Shown here in pieces: positions 33,216 through 40,522 of a stretch of 43,875 nt of DNA (its first letter is position 1; each line of letters begins with the position of its first letter). Made by a program: the position numbers and the translations under genes. The stretch spans positions 1 through 43,875 of the forward strand of contig NSIF01000008.1 in NCBI GenBank assembly GCA_002737665.1. Direction: 5' to 3'. The notes below the pieces were generated by a model. It was given only the letters and a program-made list of their open reading frames with translations. It had not been told where the DNA came from and made no database searches. The stretch is from Flavobacteriales bacterium. Lineage in GTDB: Bacteria > Bacteroidota > Bacteroidia > Palsa-965.

Positions 33216-34110
33216 CATATTTATATTCCTGCTGTTAACTTTTTTGCAATTGCCTTCCACTGCCCAAGAATTGTATTGCCAAGTGCAAGTTGTAGCTCCG
33301 CAGATTCAAGGCACCAATGAAAAGCGAATCTTTGATAATTTGCAAAAAAGCATTTTTGAATTCATGAATAATACAAAGTGGACGAATGATGTATTTTCTC
33401 CAGAAGAAAAAATTCCCTGTAATTTACTTTTGAATATTACTGAAAAAACATCAACAGATATTTATAAAGCTACACTTCAAATTCAATCGTCTCGTTTAAT
33501 TTATAAATCAGGATACAGTTCCGTTTTAATGAATCATAATGATGCGGATATTCAATTTTCATACATTGAATTTCAGCCAATCGAATTTTCAATTAACCAA
33601 CGGCTTAGTAATTTAAGTTCTATTTTCGCCTATTACGCGTATGTAATTATTGCAATGGATTATGATTCTTTTTCACTTAAAGGAGGAACACCTTTTTGGC
33701 AAAAAGCACAAATTGTGGTTTCCAACGAACAAAATTCTAATGAGAAAGGTTGGAAATCGATGGAAAGTAACAAAAATAGATTTTGGATAGTTGATAATAT
33801 GCTTCAACCTACTTTTGCTCCAATGCGGGAATGCTTTTACAATTATCACCGACTTGGTTTTGATAGCATGTACCAGGATGCAGTTGGAGGACGAGCAGTT
33901 TGTTTAGAAACGATTCTTTCGCTTGATAAGATTCATTCGCAGCGACCACTTTCTTTTCCAATGCAGTTGTTTTTTAATGCAAAAAAAGATGAAGTGGTGA
34001 AATTATTTTCTGGTGGTTTGCCAGATGAGAAACAAAAAGTAGTGTCAATGCTACAGCGAATTGACCCTGGTAATGGTATTTTATATCAGAGAATTACTCA
34101 AAATCAATAA
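33205..34110 (+). CDS. DUF4835-family envelope protein (PorD-like)
   Basis: 301 residues. The signal peptide is [20 protein letters not shown], cleaved before QELYCQVQVVAP, the conserved opening of DUF4835 proteins. Other family traits are NDVFSPEEKIPCNLLLNI, then AYYAYVIIAMDYDSFSLKGG with its repeated aromatics, and GWKSMESNKNRFW. This family follows coaBC in many Bacteroidota and some members are annotated as the T9SS-associated protein PorD; I recall this association but cannot check it here. It is likely a periplasmic or outer-membrane-associated protein. It overlaps coaBC by 11 bases. In many relatives recN follows; here a DUF6340-like lipoprotein gene does. Confidence 0.88.
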   Translation: MKHSIFIFLLLTFLQLPSTAQELYCQVQVVAPQIQGTNEKRIFDNLQKSIFEFMNNTKWTNDVFSPEEKIPCNLLLNITEKTSTDIYKATLQIQSSRLIYKSGYSSVLMNHNDADIQFSYIEFQPIEFSINQRLSNLSSIFAYYAYVIIAMDYDSFSLKGGTPFWQKAQIVVSNEQNSNEKGWKSMESNKNRFWIVDNMLQPTFAPMRECFYNYHRLGFDSMYQDAVGGRAVCLETILSLDKIHSQRPLSFPMQLFFNAKKDEVVKLFSGGLPDEKQKVVSMLQRIDPGNGILYQRITQNQ

Positions 34111-34205
34111 GAGTTTTTACTTCGAATATATTGTTGGACAAATGAAGGTAAGTTTATTTTGGCATAGTATTTGGTATTTAATTATTAATTAATTTAATTT
34201 ATAGT

Positions 34206-35288
34206 ATGAAAATCGCAAGTTTTAAAATTTATTCGTTTCTATTTATTTTTGTAATTAGCACTTTGCTAATCTCTTTCATTTCTTCCTGTAAAGTAGCGCA
34301 TACAAATTTACAAGTACTGCAACCGGCTGAAATAATGCTTCCACAGCATTTCCAAAAATTTGTTTTGGCAGATAGAACTCGTGCTATAAAGGGAAATGGC
34401 AGCCAGGTGATTGGTGTACTAGAAGGATTGTTAACAGGCGAAGGCCTTTTTCAGGATAAATGGGGCGCAGAAGATTGTGTTGAAGGATTGCGTGGGGTAC
34501 TAACCCAAACACCGCGTTATGCTGTTGCAATTGCTTCTTTAGATACCGCTCTTAAAGGAACAGGTCGTAGACAGACCTTACCGCCACTCGATTGGGAAAC
34601 GGTTTCAAAATTGATTGGTGGCGACAATGAAACTGCGCTCATTGTATTAGAAGCATTTGATTCGAATAATAATTTCTTTACTGATATTACACAAGTTACA
34701 CAGCGTGGTCCAACGGGCGAAAATATTCAGGTTCCGCAATTCAATTCACAAAATAGGGTAGAAGTTTATTGTGTATGGAGAATTTATGATTTTAAAAATA
34801 AATCAATCGTAGATCAATTTTCTGATGAGAGTCGTCAGTCATATAGTGGTGTTGGTGCAACTCAAGCTGTTGCTGATGCAAATTTACCTTCACGTATGAG
34901 TATGACGAGCAGAGCTGGAGTTGCCGCAGGTTTAAAATACGGACGTCGTGTTTCACCACAGTGGTTATCCGTTTCTCGTCAATACTACAAAAAGGGTAGC
35001 GATGTATTAAAGTCCACCGCCCATTTGGTGAAACACAGTAATTGGCAATCAGCAACAGATGCTTGGGATAAAGAATCTGTTTCTGCTGATCCAAAAGCTG
35101 CAATGCGTGCTAGTTTTAATATGGCACTAGCATGTGAAAAAGCTGGTCAATTGGATTTTGCAATTCAATGGGCTAATCGCGCCGCTACTATGGGCGATAA
35201 ACGCGCTATGAAATACGTATTTGTTTTAGAACAACGGAAAACAGATCAAAAGAGACTTGAAGAACAAATGAAAGGTAAAAAGAATTGA
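34206..35288 (+). CDS. DUF6340-like lipoprotein
   Basis: 360 residues. A lipoprotein signal ends LLISFISSCKVAHTN, with Cys28 the likely lipid site. The start of the mature protein (LQPAEIMLPQHFQKFVLADR) and the middle (ALIVLEAFDSNNNFF, then NRVEVYCVWRIYDFKNKSIVDQ) resemble the DUF6340 family of Bacteroidota lipoproteins. The C-terminal third looks like TPR helices (AAMRASFNMALACEKAGQLD). It probably sits in the outer membrane facing the periplasm; the function is unknown. A hairpin with a T-run ends the transcript just before pyrD. Confidence 0.75.
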   Translation: MKIASFKIYSFLFIFVISTLLISFISSCKVAHTNLQVLQPAEIMLPQHFQKFVLADRTRAIKGNGSQVIGVLEGLLTGEGLFQDKWGAEDCVEGLRGVLTQTPRYAVAIASLDTALKGTGRRQTLPPLDWETVSKLIGGDNETALIVLEAFDSNNNFFTDITQVTQRGPTGENIQVPQFNSQNRVEVYCVWRIYDFKNKSIVDQFSDESRQSYSGVGATQAVADANLPSRMSMTSRAGVAAGLKYGRRVSPQWLSVSRQYYKKGSDVLKSTAHLVKHSNWQSATDAWDKESVSADPKAAMRASFNMALACEKAGQLDFAIQWANRAATMGDKRAMKYVFVLEQRKTDQKRLEEQMKGKKN

Positions 35289-35310
35289 TAAAATTCAATA
35301 TCTAGATTTA

Positions 35311-35346
35311 AAGCGATGGTCAAAAATTAAGACTATCGCTTTTTTT
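35311..35346 (+). terminator. Rho-independent terminator after the DUF6340-like gene
   Basis: An 11-bp stem AAGCGATGGTC/GACTATCGCTT with one G-U pair, a 9-base loop and a following run of seven T. It lies 22 bases after the lipoprotein stop and directly before the pyrD promoter. Confidence 0.88.
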
Positions 35347-35349
35347 ATT

Positions 35350-35376
35350 TTGGATTGATTTTGCCTATTATCTTTG
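35350..35376 (+). promoter_or_regulatory. Promoter TTG-N16-TATCTTTG of pyrD
   Basis: TTG at 35350-35352 overlaps the end of the terminator T-run, and the perfect box TATCTTTG is at 35369-35376. The ATG at 35382 follows after five bases, so the mRNA is predicted to be leaderless or nearly so. Confidence 0.6.
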
Positions 35377-35381
35377 CAACG

Positions 35382-36416
35382 ATGTACAAGCTACTATTAA
35401 AGCCAATATTCTTTTTTTTCGATCCAGAAAAAATTCACCATTTCGTTTTTGCATCCATCAAATTATTTTTTAGAATTCCTGGGCTTGAGGCAATCTGTCG
35501 CTCAATCTACCTAGTTAAAAATCCTAAACTCGAAGTTAAATTGTTCGGGTTGACTTTTCCAAATCCAGTTGGTTTAGCTGCGGGATTTGATAAAGATGCA
35601 AAGTTGTTCGATGAATTAGGTGCCTTAGGTTTTGGCTTTGTTGAAATTGGAACAATTACACCATTAGCACAAGCTGGGAATGATAAACCAAGAATGTTTC
35701 GCTTGAAAGCTGACGAAGGTTTAATTAACAGAATGGGATTTAATAACCAGGGCGCTTTTGCTGCTGCAGAGCGATTGAAAAAACGAAAAAGTAATGTTGT
35801 AATTGGTGGTAACATCGGTAAAAATAAAACGACTCCAAATGAAAATGCTGCTGACGATTATGAAAAATGTTTTGAAACATTGTATCCTGTCGTAGATTAT
35901 TTTGTTGTGAATGTTTCCTCTCCTAATACACCTGACCTTCGAGCATTGCAGGACAAAGGTCCACTTACAGATTTATTGATGCGAATAAAAAAATTAAATA
36001 ATACAAAACCTAAATCGCGTCCTATACTATTAAAAATTGCGCCTGATTTAACAGATGGACAACTCGATGATATTATTGAGATTGTAAAAATTACAGGAAT
36101 TGATGGAGTAGTTGCAACCAACACAACAATTGCAAGGGAGCAGCTCCATACTCCTTCCCATTTACTCCAACAAATTGGTGCAGGTGGATTGAGTGGAAAA
36201 CCATTGGCAAAAAGAGCTACTGAAGTGATTCAATACCTTTCCGAAAAATCAGGTAAAGCATTTCCGATTATTGGAGTAGGCGGGATTCATTCTCCTGAAG
36301 ATGCAATCGAAAAATTAAATGCAGGAGCGAGTTTGGTACAGCTTTATACTGGATTTATTTATGAAGGTCCAGCGATTGCAAAGAAAATTAATAAAGCAAT
36401 TTTGAGAGGTAAATAG
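35382..36416 (+). CDS. pyrD: Dihydroorotate dehydrogenase (quinone), class 2
   Basis: 344 residues from the ATG at 35382 ([20 protein letters not shown]); a TTG 27 bases upstream lies before the promoter box and is rejected. The N-terminal two-helix membrane-association region typical of class 2 is present (residues 1-35). FMN-barrel landmarks are [15 protein letters not shown], then [15 protein letters not shown], the catalytic Ser loop [13 protein letters not shown], and [10 protein letters not shown] and [11 protein letters not shown] near the end. It oxidises dihydroorotate to orotate with quinone as acceptor in pyrimidine synthesis at the inner membrane. No other pyr genes adjoin. Confidence 0.97.
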   Translation: MYKLLLKPIFFFFDPEKIHHFVFASIKLFFRIPGLEAICRSIYLVKNPKLEVKLFGLTFPNPVGLAAGFDKDAKLFDELGALGFGFVEIGTITPLAQAGNDKPRMFRLKADEGLINRMGFNNQGAFAAAERLKKRKSNVVIGGNIGKNKTTPNENAADDYEKCFETLYPVVDYFVVNVSSPNTPDLRALQDKGPLTDLLMRIKKLNNTKPKSRPILLKIAPDLTDGQLDDIIEIVKITGIDGVVATNTTIAREQLHTPSHLLQQIGAGGLSGKPLAKRATEVIQYLSEKSGKAFPIIGVGGIHSPEDAIEKLNAGASLVQLYTGFIYEGPAIAKKINKAILRGK

Positions 36417-36447
36417 AACACATTGTTCATGAAAGGCCTTATTTCTA

Positions 36448-36455
36448 TAAATTTG
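36448..36455 (+). promoter_or_regulatory. -7 box TAAATTTG of the M28 peptidase gene
   Basis: Perfect TAnnTTTG box 23 bases before the ATG at 36479. The intervening leader is T-rich with no purine-rich ribosome-binding site. Confidence 0.5.
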
Positions 36456-36478
36456 TTCAAACAAAATTCTTTTTTTTG

Positions 36479-38209
36479 ATGCGTCAAATTCTAATTCTAT
36501 TTTTTCTTTTTCTTTCAAAATTTTTAGTTAGCCAAACAAATATCATTTCCACAAATGTATCTGCAGAACAAGTTATGCTTGGTAATTACAATCCTGCTAC
36601 TTATCAAGCCACAACAATTCTAAATCATCCCAATATAATTTCTCAAGGAATACAGGCCGAGGTTTCTTCCGATTCTTTAAAAAAATACATTATTGCATTG
36701 GCCGCTTTTGGAAACAGAAATTCTGGATCCGATACCATTTCTTCCACATTTGGAATTGGAGCTGCTCGTAGATGGGTGTTTCAAAAATTTTCTGAATTTT
36801 CATCGGTTAATGAAAATCGATTACTTCCATCTTACCTGCAATTTGATCGTCAAATTTGTTCAGTCAATAAACACAGAAATATTTTTGCAGTTTTACCAGG
36901 ATTAGATACGACTGATAAAAGAATAATTATTATTGAAGCACATTTAGATTCGCGATGTGAAGTCTTGTGCGATTCCCTTTGTTCTGCTGAGGGAGTAGAA
37001 GATAATGCAACAGGTACTGCATTGGTTTTGGAACTCGCTCGTGTGATGAGTAACTATTCATACAACCAAACCCTCGTTTTTTTAGTTACGATTGCGGAAG
37101 AACAAGGATTATATGGAGCGGAAGCTTTTGCAGATTATTGCACAACAAAAGGAATTACAATCAAAGCCGTTCAAAATAATGATGTTATTGGTGGTGTGAT
37201 TTGTGGTTATACTGCTTCGCCTCCCGGTTGCACCTCTCCAAATGCGATTGATTCAATTGGTGTCCGACTTTTTTCTTTTGGAAGTTTTAATTCCCCGCAT
37301 AAAGGTTATGCTCGTTTTATAAAATTAGAATACAAAGAAATGATTGATCCAATTTCTGTTGTGCATACAGCTATTCGAATTCAGTCTCCGGAAGATCGAA
37401 CAGGTAGAGGTGGAGATCATCAACCTTTTCGTCAGCATATATTTACAGCAATGCGTTTTACTTCTGCTAATGAACACGGCGATGCAAATGTTTCGGATAC
37501 AGCTTATCACGACAGACAACACACTACTCGTGATACCCTAGGTATAGACACCAATAATGATAATGTCATTGATAGTTTTTTTGTTGATTTTAATTATTTG
37601 TCAAGAAATGCAATTATCAATGGAAATGCAGCTGGAATGGCAGCAATTGGTCCAGCTACGCCTGATTTTAATTTATCGGTGAACGATTCTGCATTAATCA
37701 TTCATGTTACACAACAAACACAATACAATGTTTACCGTGTAGGAGTTAGAACCTTATCGAATGATTGGGATTCAGTTTACACCTTTGTTGGAGCGTTGGA
37801 TGATACCATTTATGTCGCACCCGCCGCATGGTATTATGTGAGCATAGCAGCTGTTGATACAAATGGAATCGAAAGTATTTTTTCGAAGGAATATAAAACA
37901 ACTCCTTTGGGAATCGATGACATTAAAATTAATAATTCAGGAATATCACTTTTGCAAAATCGTCCAAATCCATTTGATGAAGCAACTTATATTTTATATC
38001 AAGTGGATCGAATGCCTACTTATAAATCAGCCTTTATTCGAGTTACCGATATGAATGGAAAATTAATTAAGGATATTCCTACACAAATACAGATGGGGAG
38101 TAATGAAGTTTTATTTGAACATGGTTACGGTTCCATTGGAGTGCTCAATTATTCATTGATAATAGATGGGAATATTCATTCATCAAAACAAATGATTTTT
38201 GCGAATTAA
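36479..38209 (+). CDS. Secreted M28-family metallopeptidase with T9SS-type C-terminus
   Basis: 576 residues from ATG at 36479 (a TTG one codon earlier is less likely). The signal peptide ends near residue 18 (FLVSQ). The M28 zinc site is complete: H155-L-D157, bridging D175 in EDNATGT, catalytic E207/E208 in IAEEQG, D235 in NNDVIGG, and a late His in GGDHQPF. Between the first His and the bridging Asp is an insertion with C160, C164 and C168 (RCEVLCDSLCSAEG). The last ~85 residues (ISLLQNRPNPFDEATYILYQ, then RVTDMNGKLIKDI) resemble a T9SS type A sorting domain with the N-R-P-N-P-F variant. It is thus probably a secreted or surface aminopeptidase. Confidence 0.9.
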   Translation: MRQILILFFLFLSKFLVSQTNIISTNVSAEQVMLGNYNPATYQATTILNHPNIISQGIQAEVSSDSLKKYIIALAAFGNRNSGSDTISSTFGIGAARRWVFQKFSEFSSVNENRLLPSYLQFDRQICSVNKHRNIFAVLPGLDTTDKRIIIIEAHLDSRCEVLCDSLCSAEGVEDNATGTALVLELARVMSNYSYNQTLVFLVTIAEEQGLYGAEAFADYCTTKGITIKAVQNNDVIGGVICGYTASPPGCTSPNAIDSIGVRLFSFGSFNSPHKGYARFIKLEYKEMIDPISVVHTAIRIQSPEDRTGRGGDHQPFRQHIFTAMRFTSANEHGDANVSDTAYHDRQHTTRDTLGIDTNNDNVIDSFFVDFNYLSRNAIINGNAAGMAAIGPATPDFNLSVNDSALIIHVTQQTQYNVYRVGVRTLSNDWDSVYTFVGALDDTIYVAPAAWYYVSIAAVDTNGIESIFSKEYKTTPLGIDDIKINNSGISLLQNRPNPFDEATYILYQVDRMPTYKSAFIRVTDMNGKLIKDIPTQIQMGSNEVLFEHGYGSIGVLNYSLIIDGNIHSSKQMIFAN

Positions 38210-38271
38210 TTAGGAATTTTGTCCTACCTACTTTTTAGCAATGTAATTTTTAATAGCGTATTGAAATTTTT

Positions 38272-39129
38272 ATGAATGAAGTTCAATTAGTAGAATGTCC
38301 ACGCGATGCCATGCAAGGCATTAATACGTTTATTGAAACGGAGCAGAAGATTGCTTACATCAATTCAATTTTGAAATGTGGTTTTGATACGGTTGATTTT
38401 GGGAGCTTTGTTTCTCCTAAAGCTATTCCTCAAATGCGTGACACCGAAATGGTTCTTGAAGGATTAGATTTAAGTTCTTCTAATTCTAAATTATTGGCAA
38501 TCGTTGCAAATGTGCGTGGGGCCGAAGATGCTATGAATTTTGAGGAGATAAGTTATATTGGATTCCCATTTTCTATTTCCGAAATATTTCAACAACGCAA
38601 TGCAAATTCTTCTATTTCCCAAGCATCTAAGCGGGTAGAGGAACTCCATAATTTATGCCTCAAGAATAAAAAAACATTGGTCGTTTATATTTCAATGGCA
38701 TTTGGAAATCCGTATGGCGATGTTTGGAATCCTGAACTTGTATTGTTATGGATGAAACATTTTTCTGATTTAGAAATTAAAATTATTTCTTTATCAGATA
38801 CTATTGGCGTATCAACTCCTGAAAGTATAACCCAACTTTTTTCGACTGTAATTCCAGCGTTTACAAACCTTACCGTTGGCGCACATTTACATACCACTCC
38901 AACTACCTGGAACGAAAAAATGATTGCTGCTTGGGATGCAGGGTGTAGAAGATATGACCATGCTGTAAAAGGATTTGGCGGATGTCCATTGGCGATTGAT
39001 CAATTAACTGGAAATATGCCAACAGAAAAAGTGCTGGAATTTTTAACAGATAAAAATATCAAATTAGAAATTGATAGGAAACAATTTGATTGGGTACTCA
39101 GTGAAACGAGTAAGGTTTTTGGAATTTAA
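38272..39129 (+). CDS. Hydroxymethylglutaryl-CoA lyase-like DRE-TIM enzyme
   Basis: 285 residues, typical for HMG-CoA lyase. The catalytic Arg11-Asp12 occurs in VECPRDAMQG (family: E-V-G-P-R-D-G-L-Q), metal-binding H205 and H207 in GAHLHTT, and the signature Cys238 in GFGGCPL. The enzyme cleaves HMG-CoA to acetoacetate and acetyl-CoA in leucine breakdown. The variant EC-PRDAMQ instead of EVGPRDGLQ and the lack of leucine-degradation neighbours leave room for another acyl-CoA substrate. The gene is alone, with no clear TAnnTTTG box upstream, and converges with the lipoprotein gene. Confidence 0.88.
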   Translation: MNEVQLVECPRDAMQGINTFIETEQKIAYINSILKCGFDTVDFGSFVSPKAIPQMRDTEMVLEGLDLSSSNSKLLAIVANVRGAEDAMNFEEISYIGFPFSISEIFQQRNANSSISQASKRVEELHNLCLKNKKTLVVYISMAFGNPYGDVWNPELVLLWMKHFSDLEIKIISLSDTIGVSTPESITQLFSTVIPAFTNLTVGAHLHTTPTTWNEKMIAAWDAGCRRYDHAVKGFGGCPLAIDQLTGNMPTEKVLEFLTDKNIKLEIDRKQFDWVLSETSKVFGI

Positions 39130-39172
39130 AAATAGCACTAATTTAGTTAAATGGGTAGCTTCTTTTTTTTGA

Positions 39173-39733
39173 CTACAATAAGTTGTAGCCAAGTGTTTCT
39201 GATAAGTATTTTTTATCCCAATATGTTATTGCACCAACAATTTTTCCATTCAATAGTCTAGCTGTTAATTGGAATGGCATTTTCATTTTCTTTTCATTTA
39301 GGGTGCAACTGTAATCGCCCATAAGAGAAACCCAATCACCTTTTCGATCACCAACCAATACTCTGTAAGTCTGTGTTATAAAACTAACTTTCCGAGCGGA
39401 ATGTATTTTGTAATTTTCTTTCCAAGCATTAATTTCTTCTAATGCCGTGGCAGAATCATTGATTGAAGGTCCAAATCCAAGATAATTAGCGTCTAACAAA
39501 CTTTTTGCTTTGATCGTATCTTCATTTACACAGGCATTCACAAAGTCGGAAACTACTTTCATATCGGCCTCAGCGTTTGGATTTTCGCCTATAAAATCTT
39601 TGTATTTAAGCACAGTGTCCTTTACAGTTTCTGTGTCCAACACATTTGTTGTAGTTTGGTCACATCCTGAAGTGCCAAAAATTGTTATTAATAAAGCTGC
39701 TAAAAATAAAATAGAACCGTTTACTTTTTTCAT
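39173..39733 (-). CDS. NTF2/SnoaL-like lipoprotein
   Basis: 186 residues from the ATG at 39733; the frame is open 48 bases further, but that segment lacks a signal sequence. The lipoprotein signal ends ITIFGTSGCDQTTT with Cys24. The mature part has the cone-fold NTF2-like pattern: VVSDFVNACVNEDTIKAKSL (helix), LDANYLGFGPSINDS, an inner segment INAWKENYKIHS, and two long strands ending ARLLNGKIVGAITYWDKKYL. Proteins of this type bind small ligands; no catalytic residues can be assigned. Its stop codon lies within a 6-bp dyad (39173-39188) that lacks a T-tract. Confidence 0.75.
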   Translation of the reverse strand: MKKVNGSILFLAALLITIFGTSGCDQTTTNVLDTETVKDTVLKYKDFIGENPNAEADMKVVSDFVNACVNEDTIKAKSLLDANYLGFGPSINDSATALEEINAWKENYKIHSARKVSFITQTYRVLVGDRKGDWVSLMGDYSCTLNEKKMKMPFQLTARLLNGKIVGAITYWDKKYLSETLGYNLL

Positions 39734-39804
39734 ATTTTTATTTGAAGATGAAATAGGCATTAACAGGATTAAAAATTGCAAAAAGATTTAAAAATATGGG
39801 GCAA

Positions 39805-40236
39805 TTATTTATTTCCTAAATCCTCAAAGCTAATGTCATTCTCTATGGTATTGTTTCCAGCGCTTGTGCTGGTATCGGACGCTGTGTTGATTGCAGCATT
39901 CTCTTCGGAGCTGTGGTTGTGGTGGTGTTGGATAGGTGGCCCACCTGGGTTATTCTCGCTAATAAAATTTATTACTTCATTTAATCCATCAGCAAATTTT
40001 TCAAAATCTTCCTTGTATAAAAATAACTTGTGCTTTTCATATTGAAATTTACCGTCATCACCAACACGCTTTTTACTTTCCGTTATGGTAAGGTAGTAGT
40101 CATTTCCTTTTGTAGCTTTTACATCAAAAAAGTAGGTACGCTTTCCCGCTTTTACAGGCCTTGAAAAAATCTCAGGTTGGTCATTGTACCTGTTATCTCT
40201 ATTGCCATTACTATTTCCATTTCCTTCGTAGCTCAT
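39805..40236 (-). CDS. PUR-family (DUF3276) DNA/RNA-binding protein
   Basis: 143 residues. The core (about 20-100) matches the bacterial PUR-alpha-like DUF3276 domain: EIFSRPVKAGKRTYFFDVKA, then DYYLTITESKKR, then YEKHKLFLYKEDFEKFADGL and NEVINFI. Such domains bind single-stranded nucleic acid through beta sheets. The N-terminus is Gly/Asn/Arg-rich and flexible; the C-terminal 40 residues are low-complexity with a His run and acidic end (ENDISFEDLG). Its molecular role in Bacteroidota is not established to my knowledge. A perfect box TAATTTTG lies at 40260-40267. Confidence 0.9.
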   Translation of the reverse strand: MSYEGNGNSNGNRDNRYNDQPEIFSRPVKAGKRTYFFDVKATKGNDYYLTITESKKRVGDDGKFQYEKHKLFLYKEDFEKFADGLNEVINFISENNPGGPPIQHHHNHSSEENAAINTASDTSTSAGNNTIENDISFEDLGNK

Positions 40237-40259
40237 ATACTTAAATTGTTTTTGTTACG

Positions 40260-40267
40260 CAAAATTA
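40260..40267 (-). promoter_or_regulatory. -7 box TAATTTTG of the PUR-family gene
   Basis: Perfect TAnnTTTG box on the minus strand, 23 bases before the ATG at 40236; predicted leader about 19 bases. Confidence 0.55.
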
Positions 40268-40438
40268 GAAAAAAAACGATACCAACAACTTTTTGAGCTA
40301 AGGTTACATCTTTTGTTGTTTTTGGTATTGAAGCAACGAAATGCTTTTATTTAGATTTAAAATCTCGTTTTACTAGTTAATAATTGTATCCGTTTAATAC
40401 CAATTTTTATAAATAATCAAATAATTTTTGTAAGTTTA

Positions 40439-40487
40439 ATGTTAAATATTTTTATTTTTATGTTAATTTTAGTATTTTTGGTGTTAA
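40439..40487 (+). repeat. Three heptamers (A/G)TGTTAA spaced exactly 21 bp
   Basis: ATGTTAA at 40439, ATGTTAA at 40460 and GTGTTAA at 40481 start exactly 21 bases apart, that is two helical turns. They lie directly upstream of and across the promoter of the repeat-rich T9SS gene. The area is very AT-rich, so part of the match may be chance. Confidence 0.5.
40473..40480 (+). promoter_or_regulatory. -7 box TATTTTTG of the 1114-residue T9SS gene
   Basis: Perfect TAnnTTTG box 42 bases before the ATG at 40523. The predicted transcription start is near 40485, inside the left arm of the dyad. Confidence 0.55.
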
Positions 40488-40516
40488 TAAAATGAATATA
40501 AAAATTTAACACCAAA
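40477..40516. promoter_or_regulatory. 11-bp perfect dyad overlapping promoter and leader
   Basis: TTTGGTGTTAA (40477-40487) and TTAACACCAAA (40506-40516) form perfect 11-base arms separated by 18 bases. The left arm overlaps the -7 box and predicted start, so it would act better as a DNA operator than as an RNA hairpin. The right arm ends six bases before the ATG. Confidence 0.5.
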
Positions 40517-40522
40517 TAAATT

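Noticed and set aside
39173-39188. Dyad CTACAA-TAAG-TTGTAG as terminator of the NTF2-like lipoprotein gene
   Set aside because: The stem is only 6 bp, includes the stop codon, and no T-tract follows it on either strand.
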